Source: Eutrophomonas brisbanensis (GTDB lineage: Bacteria; Pseudomonadota; Gammaproteobacteria; Burkholderiales; Eutrophovitaceae). Taken from it: a DNA stretch of 64,000 bases. A program made the position numbers and the translations under genes. Shown piece by piece: positions 1 through 8,739 of this stretch. Within the stretch, counting starts at the first letter, position 1. Each line of letters begins with the position of its first letter. The stretch spans positions 558,001 to 622,000 of the forward strand of contig JAYQIQ010000004.1 of assembly GCA_038141705.1 (NCBI GenBank). Direction: 5' to 3'. The notes under the pieces were generated by a model. That model was not told the origin of the DNA. It made no database searches and saw nothing but the letters and a program-made list of their open reading frames with translations.

Positions 1-400
1 CGGTGGAATTGGCTTCGCAACCGCTGGAGCCATTGGCATTTCCTTAGCGCTTCCTAACCGACCGATCGTTGCATTAATCGGCGACGGAAGTTCCATGTAC
101 AGCATTCAGGCGCTCTGGACTGCCGCGCACCTCAAACGACCGATTACCTACATCATCGCGAATAATCGTGGATACAAAATTCTTAAACAACGACTACGAT
201 CCTTCCGCAAAGCGGAGAACTATGTCGGAATGGAAATCAATAACCCTGCGATTGACTTCGTTCGAATGGGAGAATCGATGGGACTCACGTCCACTCGTGT
301 ACAAGATCCCAAAGACCTCAAAGATGCGATTGCACGTGGGATTAAAAGCAATGCTCCAAACTTAATCGAAGTAGAGATCAGCGCAGACCTCGATACGTAA
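1..400 (+). CDS. ThDP-dependent decarboxylase-like enzyme, C-terminal part (5' end outside window)
   Basis: Reading frame is open from base 2 to the TAA at 398-400. This is the C-terminal thiamine-diphosphate-binding domain of the acetolactate synthase / benzoylformate decarboxylase superfamily. The ThDP/Mg motif is visible as GDGSSMYSIQALWTAA followed about 20 residues later by IIANNRGY, the GDG...NN signature. The phrase SIQALWTAA and the ending (DFVRMGESMG, NLIEVEIS) look closest to benzoylformate decarboxylases, but substrate cannot be assigned from this fragment. It is followed after 10 bases by a methyltransferase gene on the same strand, so it probably heads or belongs to the operon running to 2952. 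Family confident, function unknown. Confidence 0.85.
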   Translation, partial: GGIGFATAGAIGISLALPNRPIVALIGDGSSMYSIQALWTAAHLKRPITYIIANNRGYKILKQRLRSFRKAENYVGMEINNPAIDFVRMGESMGLTSTRVQDPKDLKDAIARGIKSNAPNLIEVEISADLDT

Positions 401-410
401 TTTTTTTCTT

Positions 411-1250
411 ATGTCCACTGCAATCAAGCGAGATGTCGTCGATTATTACGACACCCACCCGATCAATGAACAGCAAATCATTGACAAACTCTCGCTAGAT
501 AAAAACACCCTTCAACCCCTGAATGCCCAGGACTTATACGCGCACGATCAAGATCATTATGGGGGAACCGAAGCTACGAAGATTTTAGGAGACGCAGCAG
601 AACTATCGAAAGATGATTTCGTGCTGGATATCTGCTCTGGCATGGGTGGACCCTCTCGGTATTTGAGCGCTGAGTACGGCTGTCGCGTCACGGGCGTGGA
701 TATGACCTTCTCGCGATGTGTAGCTGCAAAGAATCTGAGCAATATGGTGGGGTTGAGCCAGCAAGCGAAATTCATTCAGGGAAATGCGCAAGGACTACCT
801 TTTCAAGCAAATACGTTTGATTGCATCGTCGGCCAAGAGGCCTGGTGTCACGTTCCCTCAAAAGAAAAACTCATCGCAGAATGTCAGCGTACGTTAAAAC
901 CTGGTGGCAGAGTCGCTTTTACCGACATCATTCGAACGGATACGATTTCATCGTTTTTACTGGATCGACTAAAAAACGAAATGACATTCCATAATCTTGC
1001 AACCGCAACTGAATATAAAACATTGCTCGAGAAAAACGGCTTCGCGATCAATCGACAAGATGATCTCTCGCAAGAATGGACACAGCTTCTCGAAGAACGA
1101 CTGAGAATGTACCGAAGCTTGTCAAATAGCACAGCAAAATCTTTTGGCGAAGCAAGATCGGAAGAATGGGATGTCGCTTACACGAATTTTGTAGGCCACT
1201 TCGGAGCTGGGGAACTCGGTGGAGTTCGATTTATTGCAACCAAATTGTAA
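411..1250 (+). CDS. SAM-dependent methyltransferase (class I, sarcosine/dimethylglycine-methyltransferase-like)
   Basis: 279 residues. SAM-binding motif I is VLDICSGMGGPSRYL (about residues 70-84), followed by an acidic residue after strand 2 in GCRVTGVDMT and by motif DCIVGQEAWCHV; LKPGGRVAFTDI is the post-motif III region. The glycine-rich loop with GGP-RYL and the preceding DQDHYGG resemble glycine-betaine-type N-methyltransferases more than ubiquinone methyltransferases. The substrate is unknown. It starts 10 bases after the decarboxylase stop and is followed by a TauD-type dioxygenase, suggesting a small-molecule pathway. Cytoplasmic; no signal peptide. Confidence 0.8.
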   Translation: MSTAIKRDVVDYYDTHPINEQQIIDKLSLDKNTLQPLNAQDLYAHDQDHYGGTEATKILGDAAELSKDDFVLDICSGMGGPSRYLSAEYGCRVTGVDMTFSRCVAAKNLSNMVGLSQQAKFIQGNAQGLPFQANTFDCIVGQEAWCHVPSKEKLIAECQRTLKPGGRVAFTDIIRTDTISSFLLDRLKNEMTFHNLATATEYKTLLEKNGFAINRQDDLSQEWTQLLEERLRMYRSLSNSTAKSFGEARSEEWDVAYTNFVGHFGAGELGGVRFIATKL

Positions 1251-1284
1251 ACTTCGATAAAAATTTCATAGTTGAGTAACAGTT

Positions 1285-2139
1285 ATGCTTGAGCATCTCC
1301 AAATCAGAAAACTCACTCCACACTTTGGCGCCGAAGTGATCGGGCTCGATCTCAGTGTGTCCATGAGTAGCGAAGACTTCGAACACATCCGAAATCTATT
1401 TCTTGAGTACCAGTTGCTCTATTTTGGTCAGCAACAATTAAGCGATAGCGATCACGTTCGGGTGGGGCAACAATTTGGAACGCTACAAGTCCATGTTATG
1501 AACCAGTATCACGCGAATCAACATCCAGAGCTTTATCGTTTATCGAACGTAGGTGCTGATGGCAAACCAAACGGTCAGTACCCCGACAAAGGAACGTTAG
1601 CTTGGCACACCGATGCCTCTTGGCAGGCATTGACGGGTCAAGCAACCTTGATTTATTGCGAGATCGCGCCCAAACAAGGCGGAGAGACACACTTTTGCGA
1701 TACCTATGGGCTCTATGATCGCTTAAGCCCCGCCTGGAAAGAACGACTACAAGATAAAAAAGCAGTGCACAGTTTAGATTTTTCGCGTAACCGAAGACAT
1801 GGACACCAACCAATGACGGAGGATCAACGTGCGGCAGTACCGCCAGGTGAACACCCGATTCTTCGAACGCATCCGGATACGAATCGAAAGTCGCTGTATC
1901 TAGGAGATCACGCGGAATACATTAAAGACGTATCCTATGAGGAAGGAAGACAATGGATTGATGAACTCAATACCATTGGAGCAGAAGACGAATTGGTGTA
2001 CCGTCATCAATGGAGCGATCACGACTTTCTGGTTTGGGACAACCGTTGCTTGTTGCATAAAGTGATGGAATATGATGCAGCAACAGAGAAGAGAATTGTT
2101 CGAAGATGCACCGTTATCGATCCGAGGCCACCCGCGTAA
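1285..2139 (+). CDS. TauD/TfdA family Fe(II)/2-oxoglutarate-dependent dioxygenase
   Basis: 284 residues, the usual length for TauD/TfdA enzymes. The iron facial triad is visible: H108 and D110 in LAWHTDASW and the distal H258 in CLLHKVMEY; the 2-oxoglutarate-binding arginine lies in KRIVRRCTV (about residues 270-274). N-terminal GAEVIGLDLS is also typical of the family. The family couples 2-oxoglutarate decarboxylation to substrate hydroxylation, often releasing sulfite or glyoxylate from sulfonates or aryloxyacetates. The substrate here is unknown. It lies between a methyltransferase and an aldolase on the same strand (34- and 15-base gaps), so the three probably act in one pathway. Confidence 0.88.
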   Translation: MLEHLQIRKLTPHFGAEVIGLDLSVSMSSEDFEHIRNLFLEYQLLYFGQQQLSDSDHVRVGQQFGTLQVHVMNQYHANQHPELYRLSNVGADGKPNGQYPDKGTLAWHTDASWQALTGQATLIYCEIAPKQGGETHFCDTYGLYDRLSPAWKERLQDKKAVHSLDFSRNRRHGHQPMTEDQRAAVPPGEHPILRTHPDTNRKSLYLGDHAEYIKDVSYEEGRQWIDELNTIGAEDELVYRHQWSDHDFLVWDNRCLLHKVMEYDAATEKRIVRRCTVIDPRPPA

Positions 2140-2154
2140 TTAAAGGAAACCCTT

Positions 2155-2952
2155 ATGGAAAAATTAGTTAATCCCGCTAGAGAACGACTCGCTAATAATG
2201 AACTCGCGATCGGCATTGGTGTTCGACATGTTCGAGGACCTGAAGTCGCCCCCATAATGAAAAGCGCGGGTTTTGATTGGCTCTTCATTGATCTCGAACA
2301 CGGGGCAACATCGGTTGAAACGGCAGCCTCGATTTGTGTGAGCGCACTCGCTACTGGTATCGCGCCGATCGTTCGAGTTCCGCAAGGCGACTTAAATTTA
2401 GGTACGCGATGCTTAGACGCGGGAGCACTCGGTATTGTCATGCCGCACGTTGATACGGTGGAACAAGCGAAGCAATTGGTTGCGGCGTTTAAGTTCTCTC
2501 CGATGGGCAAACGCTCGATTGCTGGAAACTATGCGCAGTTTGGATTCACCTCAATTAATGCAGCAGACACCACCCGACTTTTTAATGAATCCATATTAGT
2601 GATTCCGATGATTGAAACACCCCTTGCAGTCGAAAACGCAGCTGCGATTGCCGCAGTTCCAGGCATTGATGCGCTCTTAATTGGCACCAATGATCTGAGT
2701 TTAGAGATGGGAATTCCTGGTGGGATTAGTGATGCGAGAGTCGCCGCTGCAATTGAAAAAGTTGTGAAAGCCTGTAATGACAATGGTAAATGGCCAGGCC
2801 TCGGTGGAGTCTACGATCAACCGCTATTAGAAAAATATATTGCCAAAGGCGTGCGACTGATCTTGGCAGGCAACGACGTGAGCCTACTTCTCTCAGCCGC
2901 AACCAATCAAGCGTCTTTTGTTAGAAAGTGCGTTAAATCGTTACGTAGCTAA
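2155..2952 (+). CDS. HpcH/HpaI aldolase family protein
   Basis: 265 residues, a standard length for class II HpcH/HpaI aldolases, which cleave or form 2-oxo-3-deoxy acids to give pyruvate and an aldehyde. Recognisable blocks: DWLFIDLEHG near residue 40 (catalytic His region), IVRVPQGD, GIVMPHVDTVEQA, SPMGKRS, IPMIETPLAVENAA (metal-binding Glu), and ALLIGTNDLSLEMG (metal-binding Asp). An AAAGGA Shine-Dalgarno precedes the ATG. It is the last gene of the left operon; the opposite-strand sortase locus converges on it. Natural substrate not deducible. Confidence 0.88.
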   Translation: MEKLVNPARERLANNELAIGIGVRHVRGPEVAPIMKSAGFDWLFIDLEHGATSVETAASICVSALATGIAPIVRVPQGDLNLGTRCLDAGALGIVMPHVDTVEQAKQLVAAFKFSPMGKRSIAGNYAQFGFTSINAADTTRLFNESILVIPMIETPLAVENAAAIAAVPGIDALLIGTNDLSLEMGIPGGISDARVAAAIEKVVKACNDNGKWPGLGGVYDQPLLEKYIAKGVRLILAGNDVSLLLSAATNQASFVRKCVKSLRS

Positions 2953-2972
2953 TAATAAGAAATGAAAAAGGT

Positions 2973-3045
2973 GAAGCCCCCAGTACGCTTGCCTGCCTCA
3001 GGAGGGGATGGCAGCAGTTCGTCACAAACACGTACTGGGGTCTTC
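2973..3045 (-). terminator. Long stem-loop between convergent genes, possible terminator or structured RNA
   Basis: A perfect 10-bp inverted repeat (CCCCAGTACG at 2977-2986, CGTACTGGGG at 3031-3040) extends outward past one mismatch to GAAG/CTTC (2973-2976, 3042-3045). The 44-base interior holds a second small stem (CTGCC 2993-2997 with GGCAG 3010-3014). On the minus strand the stem is followed by a T-rich tract (ACCTTTTTCATTTCTT), so it could end transcription of the sortase locus, whose last stop codon is 33 bases away. The long structured loop is unusual for a simple terminator. Confidence 0.4.
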
Positions 3046-3077
3046 GGGAGGAGAACTAAAAACCCAATACCACTTCC

Positions 3078-3269
3078 CTACTGGTTTGAAGCAATATCAT
3101 CCGTCTCGTCACAATCGCGCTCGGTCACCTCAGCAATTTCAACCTCTTCAGTTAAAAAGGTCTGAGCCTGAATATCTGGTTCAGGATTAAATACGACACT
3201 TTGTTTCTTACTGTTGTCATCGCAAGCCGGAAGCATCAGCACAAAAACAACAACGATTATCTTTCTCAT
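3078..3269 (-). CDS. Small acidic lipoprotein downstream of the sortase
   Basis: 63 residues. N-terminus MRKIIVVVFVLMLPAC is a lipoprotein signal peptide with lipobox LPAC; the mature part is short and rich in Glu/Asp with no recognised domain. I chose the ATG at 3269 because GGAG lies about 8 bases before it and the lipobox spacing is right; a longer open frame upstream is only a frameshifted read-through of the sortase. The start lies 11 bases after the sortase stop (3281), so the gene is probably co-transcribed with the sortase. Function unknown. Confidence 0.65.
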   Translation of the reverse strand: MRKIIVVVFVLMLPACDDNSKKQSVVFNPEPDIQAQTFLTEEVEIAEVTERDCDETDDIASNQ

Positions 3270-3280
3270 TTTCGTCTCCA

Positions 3281-3881
3281 TTAGATTTGAATATTGGGAA
3301 CGTCTTTTGAAACTAGTTTTGCGGTCACCACATAACGAAGCGGACCACCGTAAGATTGGCGAATCAAATGGGTAGCAAGTAATCAACGTGAGTCGATCAT
3401 CACCAAAGTCCTCTGCTACTTCGGTGTATTTTTTATCCACGACCTGAATATCCGTGACCTCATAACGCTTGAGATCATGATTAGCGGACTCGAGATCTAT
3501 TGAGTCACCTAAGAGCACATTCTTAAGCGCACGAAAGTGAGTATCTCGATGGCCACTGATCACAATATTTCCGGCAGCTCCTGGGGGTGGAGATCCTTCA
3601 AGGTGACCAGGGCCAAAGGCGAGTGAGCTGCCAGTTGCACCAGCAAGAACAATGAGGTCTAAATCTATTCGATCCAATTTAATATGGGCTACAGGATGGG
3701 TATCTGCCCATGGCCAAGGTTTGATCTTGGATTTATCTGAATCTGTTTCTGCCCAAGCTGACTTAATCATCATCTGAGCTACCCACGCCTTTGCATGTAT
3801 GTAGCCTGCCTCACATAGATTCCAAGTAGCCAAGGCGAATAAACCGAGTAATAAGTAGTGACGCAAACTGAGTGTTCTCAT
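3281..3881 (-). CDS. Class GN sortase (marine sortase), interrupted by one frameshift
   Basis: Transpeptidase expected to cleave a C-terminal LPxTxT-type signal and anchor a surface protein at the inner membrane or periplasm. After an N-terminal membrane segment (about residues 9-24), the sortase fold shows HIKLDRIDLDLIVL, SGHRDTHF (catalytic His, about 111), LTLITCYPFDS (catalytic Cys, about 169), and, in the next frame, GGPLRYVV with the catalytic Arg. The frame changes near 3353-3360; removing one base gives 199 residues, normal for this class. Start: ATG 3881 overlaps the target-protein stop as ATGA and has GGAGAAGGAG upstream; the TTG at 3893 is less likely. Pairing with the VIT/VWA target is diagnostic of this system. 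Confidence 0.82.
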
Positions 3882-6031
3882 CTCCTTCTCCAAGCGTTAG
3901 AGAGCTGTGGCCAGTACCAAGTGATCAGGGTTAGCAGCAAAAGAATAAGTGCAGTGTAGAATGCAACTCTGCTGGAGTAGCTGTTTGAGGTAACTCGCCG
4001 AATATTTTTTCCTGGTTGGCGCCTTTAGGTAAATTGACCGGTACTCTGCGCTTCATCAAACGCTCTTTTACTCTAACTGGAGTCACGTCTACTGCTATAA
4101 GGCTAGAGTATTTCGTAACCAATGAATGCTCTAAGGCTATTTTTAGGACCGAATCTCTAATTTTTTCCTCGTCAACGCCGTAATAAAGCATATCCATGAG
4201 CTCTGAAATCTTTCTCCTCGCCCAAAGTTGTGAAACACCACTTCCAGGATTACTAGAGCTGAGCGATAGCGGCTTAACCCACTGTTTACCATCGACCACA
4301 CCACTAATTGTGATATCACCGATTAGCCGATCTGGAGTCTGGACTGCAACTACGACTGGATCTCCCAAGTACAGATCAGGAATCACATTAGGGGCTGCAT
4401 CAGTGGTCATTCCATTTGGCCAACTAATTTGTATATCTGTGACGTAAGGATTTTCTAGTCGAGAGAAGAAGTCATTCATCTTGCTCTCGACATCATTGAT
4501 AGAGGCTATATAAGTAAATGTCCCTCGACCAAGCTCAGCCGCTTTAGTCATGAAATAATCGTTGGGGGCTGATCCAATCCCGACAGTGAAGAGACGGTTA
4601 TTTTTTAGGCGTTGGTTAATGATTGAGAAAAGCTGACTTTCATTTCCAATCCATGCATCCGTCATGAATACGACTTGCCTCAGACGCCCTGGAGTTGCAT
4701 CCCTGCTTAAAGCCAAATCTAGAGCTGGAGCGATTTCAGTGCCGTTATCTGCTTTAAGATTTTTTATATAGTTACAGGCAACTTTGAGGTTGGATGAGTT
4801 CGCTGGGAGCTCTTTATCGAATAGTGAGCTGGTGTAACTATTGAACTGGATGATGTTGAAGCGGTCACTTTTGTGAAGCCTCCTAACTGCCAAATTCAAA
4901 GCGTTCTTTGCTTGCTCCAATGATGTTCCCGACATAGATCCCGAGGTATCGACTACAAAAACAACATCACGTGGCAACCGACTCAGCGTTTTATGTACTG
5001 TTTTTGGAGGAAATAACGTAATTAGTGCATAGTTCTTGTCGCCCTTCGTCTCCGTGAAAATACTGCTATTGGGCATATTTCCATCTGCAGCTGTCCACGA
5101 CACTTCAAAGTCGCGATCAGCAGGAACAGTGGGCTCCATTAATGTGACTTCGTATACGTTGTCTGAGATTTTTGTTTTCTTAATGGCGTGATTAGTGGAT
5201 CTAAGTTCCTCTATTGGGAATCCCGCGTCTACTCTTAGCTTGATGCTCACTGGATTGCGGAGTGGCTCGCCCTTAGCAATCACTAGTGGAGAGATCTCAT
5301 ACGCATCTTTTGCCACCTCTGGATCAATAGATGCTGACTCGATATTAGTATCGCCTCTCTGCATTGCTGGGATATAACGAGGACCGACAACCAACGGGAA
5401 ACGCAAACCCACCAAACCATCTCTATAAATCAACGTGTTTTGGTATTCGATCTCAACGATGATCGTTTCACCAGAGGCGATATTGGTTACACGTGACGTG
5501 AAGATATTTGGTCGTTGTTGCTCAATTAGACTAGCTTGCTTACCTTCTTTCGCAGCTTTCTCAAATTCCTTCTTGGCTTGCTCTCTCTCTTTTGATTTGA
5601 CCTTCAATAACCCGCTCACCAATTCTCATTCGTAACTTATCTACTGCGGAATTTTCTGGAAGCGGAAACACATAATTACCTTCCACCCAGTCTTGCGAAT
5701 CGTTTTTAAAATGCTGAATTACTTTTGCTCGAGAAACTATTCCGGAGACGTTTAACTCAACTTCTGTATTAACCAAGGGAGCAGAGACATATTTGCCACC
5801 CGGCATCACCTTAATCAGGAGAGATCCACTCTCCACACTGTTAACAGGATTGGGTTTCTCTGCCATGGCCTCGCCAGATAAAGCTGTGAGCCCCACAACG
5901 ATCAGGGCTAGCGATAAGGAAATTACAATAGCCTTTGATACGACCAACATCAGACCTCTGATCGCATCTGAAAAAATATTAGGACCACGATGGGTAGCGC
6001 GATCTAGAGATACAGTTTCTACGGTGTTCAC
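3878..6031 (-). CDS. Marine sortase target protein (VIT + VWA domains, LPQTAT signal), two frameshifts
   Basis: Surface-anchored protein partner of the adjacent class GN sortase. Order: N-terminal signal/membrane segment ending AMA (about residues 25-55), VIT (inter-alpha-trypsin-inhibitor-like) domain starting PLVNTEVELNVSG, VWA domain with MIDAS motif VVDTSGSMSG, then sorting signal LPQTAT (about 3976-3992), hydrophobic stretch VAFYTALILLLLTLITWYW and tail RRR. The VIT domain is split at 5581-5594, where A4 followed by (GA)4-G gives one extra base; the hydrophobic tail is read only after restoring one base near 3970-3976. With both corrections the length is 717 residues, as expected. GTG start at 6031; the stop TGA overlaps the sortase ATG. 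Ligand of the VWA domain unknown. Confidence 0.82.
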
Positions 6032-6082
6032 GTCTCAGCCCCTTAGTTTGTTAAAGAAAAACCAGTGAGTTACTAAGGGTGA

Positions 6083-6100
6083 ATTAAAGACTTCTTTAAT
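6083..6100. other. Perfect palindrome upstream of the sortase-target gene
   Basis: ATTAAAGA-CT-TCTTTAAT, two 8-base arms with a 2-base centre, 52 bases upstream of the GTG start of the sortase target. Position and symmetry fit an operator, but no regulator gene is adjacent and I recognise no consensus. Confidence 0.35.
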
Positions 6101-6186
6101 GAAAAGCTAAGTGGTAAGAAAAATGGCTTTTTTATGGCGTCCTAAAGTTTGAACATACCCCTGAGAGGATAGATCGTTAACTAGTT

Positions 6187-6200
6187 AGGCATAAATGCCT
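6187..6200. other. Second palindrome in the sortase/mscS intergenic region
   Basis: AGGCAT-AA-ATGCCT, 6-base arms. It lies in the 228-base gap 6032-6259, about 155 bases upstream of the sortase target and 60 bases downstream of the channel gene stop. It may be a binding site or a short RNA stem. Nothing else coding is visible in this gap. Confidence 0.3.
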
Positions 6201-6259
6201 TAGCAGATACAAAAAAGAGGATGCGCGGAGCTTACTTTTTTATTTGATGACACACAATC

Positions 6260-7375
6260 CTAGGAGTCTCCCTGCTCAGGTGCCTCAATCCCTTCCGCGA
6301 AGATATTGTCTGCCGTATGAATCGTTCTCGTCGGGTATGCCATCTCCGCACCGCCGGCATCGATAATCTTGCTAATCTCAAAAAGCACGGTTTCCTTCAC
6401 AGCATGATACTCCGTCCAAACCGTTGTCTTCGTAAACACGTAGATGAAAAAATTCACCGATGATTCTGCGAATTCATCTAAATTGACCATCATCGTTTGC
6501 GACTGATCCAAGTCGGGATTTTGTTTTAAATACGCCCGAACCGATTCGAGAATTTTTGGCAGTACCGAGATATCGTCATATCGGACACCAAAGGATTCGT
6601 TGATACGTCGATGTGACATCCTTGAAGGATTCTCGAGTGCGATCGTAGAGAACACCGCATTCGGAACATATAGCAATCGTTTATTAAAGGTTCGAATCGC
6701 AGTTCGTCTCCAACCGATATCTTCCACCACGCCTTCAATATCTCGATCGGGAGAGCGAATCCAGTCACCTACCGTAAAGGGACGATCAATGTAAATCGTA
6801 AATCCCCCAAAAACATTCGCCATGAGATCTTTCGCTGCCAAACCAACTGCAATACCGCCCACACCACCGAAAGCAAGTAATCCAGCGACATTAATCCCGA
6901 GCGTTTGCAAAACGATGAGTGACATCGTGATGAGAATCGTTACCCGAAATAACTTCCCCAACCCCTCAACAAGCGTTGTATCGACCTGTTCACCGCGCGC
7001 GATTTTTGATTCGGTGAAAAGGTTTTCATAAATTCGCACAAACCGAACTAGGAACCACGTCAGCATCCCGATGATGCCGAGATTACGGATCATGCCAACA
7101 GAATCAATGGTAAGCACCTCAGAATTATCGACAACAACCTGAACCGCAAATGACAAACCAACGACCCATACAAGGCCGCGGCTTGGGCCGACTAATGAAT
7201 CAAACAGCGCATCGTCAAGGATATTTTCTGTGCTCCGAGTTTTCTTACCAACTTTGATAATGAATCGACGTACAAATCCAGCGAGCAGCAAAGTTACGAG
7301 GACAATCCCAAAGACTTGTGTCATCCAAGGGAAATCAGCTAGGAAAAATTTTTTGAGAGTCTCTATCGAGTCCAA
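6260..7375 (-). CDS. MscS-family mechanosensitive ion channel
   Basis: 371 residues, inner-membrane channel opening under membrane tension in hypo-osmotic shock. Four to five hydrophobic segments: about 18-37, 68-85, 98-115, 147-163, then the pore helix rich in Gly/Ala (GLLAFGGVGGIAVGLAAKDLMANVFGG), the hallmark TM3 of MscS. This is followed by the beta domain (IDRPFTVGDWIR, GWRRTAIRTF, LLYVPNAVFS) and the C-terminal alpha/beta domain. The extra N-terminal helices fit YnaI/YbdG-like subfamilies rather than minimal MscS. It is followed (minus strand) by a 228-base gap. Cannot assign a subfamily name confidently. Confidence 0.9.
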   Translation of the reverse strand: MDSIETLKKFFLADFPWMTQVFGIVLVTLLLAGFVRRFIIKVGKKTRSTENILDDALFDSLVGPSRGLVWVVGLSFAVQVVVDNSEVLTIDSVGMIRNLGIIGMLTWFLVRFVRIYENLFTESKIARGEQVDTTLVEGLGKLFRVTILITMSLIVLQTLGINVAGLLAFGGVGGIAVGLAAKDLMANVFGGFTIYIDRPFTVGDWIRSPDRDIEGVVEDIGWRRTAIRTFNKRLLYVPNAVFSTIALENPSRMSHRRINESFGVRYDDISVLPKILESVRAYLKQNPDLDQSQTMMVNLDEFAESSVNFFIYVFTKTTVWTEYHAVKETVLFEISKIIDAGGAEMAYPTRTIHTADNIFAEGIEAPEQGDS

Positions 7376-7405
7376 ATCAGCACCTCGTATGTTTTAAGTC
7401 TCAGA

Positions 7406-7828
7406 TTACTTTTTAAAAAGCTGCGACATATCCGCGAACGCCTTAAATTCGAGCGCATTGCCACTCGGATCGCGTATAAACATCGTAGCCTGTTCTCCAG
7501 GCTTTCCTTCGAACCTGACGTGCGGTTCAATTATAAACTCAACGTCAGATGATTTTAATTTTTCTGCAAGCGTATGCCACTGCTCCATCCCCAACACAAT
7601 ACCAAAATGACGAACCGGAACCGCGTCACCATCGACTTCGTTCGCAGTAACATTCCCAGAATACCCTGGCTCCAAATGCGCGACGATCTGATGGCCGTAA
7701 AAATTAAAGTCCACCCAGTCATCAGCTGATCTTCCTTCGGTACAACCAAGCGTATCTAAATAAAAACGACGAGCATCCGACAAATCCCCAACTGGGAAAG
7801 CGAGATGAAATGGAGACAATGTCGACAC
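7406..7828 (-). CDS. VOC (glyoxalase/dioxygenase) superfamily protein
   Basis: 140 residues. N-terminal PFHLAFPVGDLSDARRFYLDTLGC is the first beta-alpha-beta-beta module with metal-ligand His; the central HQIVAHLEP and the second module FGIVLGMEQWHTLAEKL...IRDPSGNALEFKAF with the C-terminal Glu are typical. The family contains glyoxalases, extradiol dioxygenases and resistance proteins; specific activity is unknown. Starts with GTG at 7828, 23 bases after the end of the DUF2059-like gene on the same strand and 30 bases before the mscS-family gene, so likely co-transcribed. Confidence 0.82.
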   Translation of the reverse strand: MSTLSPFHLAFPVGDLSDARRFYLDTLGCTEGRSADDWVDFNFYGHQIVAHLEPGYSGNVTANEVDGDAVPVRHFGIVLGMEQWHTLAEKLKSSDVEFIIEPHVRFEGKPGEQATMFIRDPSGNALEFKAFADMSQLFKK

Positions 7829-7851
7829 GGCCTGATCTACCTTTCTATGTG

Positions 7852-8630
7852 TTATGAGCTAGTACGCGCAAGATATGCATCGATATATGTTTGTACCCCT
7901 GACGCATTTTTATCAACCGATTCTTCAACGTGTTTTGAGTTTTGGTCGATGTACTTCAAAAATCCCTGAACGACGGGAATCGCCATCATCTTCTGAAATT
8001 TAAGCCCGGCACCCTCTCCCGCAAATTTTATCGCGTCACGCGTTCCCAAAATTTTTCTATTCTTAAAGGTTCGTACTTCCAGTACGCTTTGGATAACTCG
8101 TCAAAATCTGCTTCTGTACCCGATACCGACGGATCGATTCGGCCACTTCGAGTGAAGGTATACGAAAACACCATGACTTCTGAAACGATTCGGATATGGA
8201 GTATCGCCCATTGCTCCTTTCCAGTTTCCGTCATGAAGTGATTGGCGACATAATCGGATTCCTCGGCGCTCAAGTTGGATGCGATCTCACGTTCGAGAAT
8301 ATTAAAACACCAGGACGGATCGTTGATTTCCACATCAACGATACGATTCGCATCGAGTAATAACTGTTCTTCGGCTGCCTTCCATTCCGGAGAATCGCTC
8401 CACTGCGCGACACCATTCGCACGCCCCAAATCGGACAAGATCGCCCGCGCACGCTGAATCGCAGCTTGTCGCACTACGATTTTTCCTAAAGCAACCGGTA
8501 TACCTGGGTCCATCATGCTGGAGAGTCGCGTCACGGCGGCTTTATTCAGATCCTCTACTTCACCGGCGAGGGACCCCGACGACCCTAACAACGAAATACC
8601 CACCCAAAGATACATAAAAACTCTAATCAA
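7852..8630 (-). CDS. Secreted DUF2059-like protein, one frameshift
   Basis: Two overlapping frames join into one protein of about 259 residues. N-terminal hydrophobic segment FMYLWVGISLLGSSGSLAGE is a signal peptide. The C-terminal part (FMTETGKEQW, LSKAYWKYEPLRIEKFW, MAIPVVQGFLKYID) is helical and resembles DUF2059-type periplasmic proteins, but this match is weak. The frame changes at about 8028-8049, where ERVTR in one frame continues as RDAIKFAGEGAG in the next; one base appears lost. Start is uncertain: TTG at 8630 has AGGGGG upstream, ATG at 8615 is the alternative. Function unknown. Confidence 0.5.
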
Positions 8631-8739
8631 AACGCCCCCTCTACTACGCCCTACGGCTATTATTTTTATCGATTCAATAACTGCGTACAATTACGCATCG
8701 TAACTGAATTTTTTAACTTAGTTTATGGAGATTTCTGGG

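Noticed and set aside
2973..3045. Possible 4.5S/SRP RNA from the TCAGG...GCAGCAG pieces in the stem-loop
   Set aside because: The SRP tetraloop stem (UCC-GGAA-GGA) is not present and the arms are too short and asymmetric.
5581..5594. Programmed +1 frameshift in the sortase-target gene
   Set aside because: The A4 and GA tract could slip, but the window has many similar lesions in unrelated genes, so a programmed event is not needed; kept only as a phase-variation possibility.
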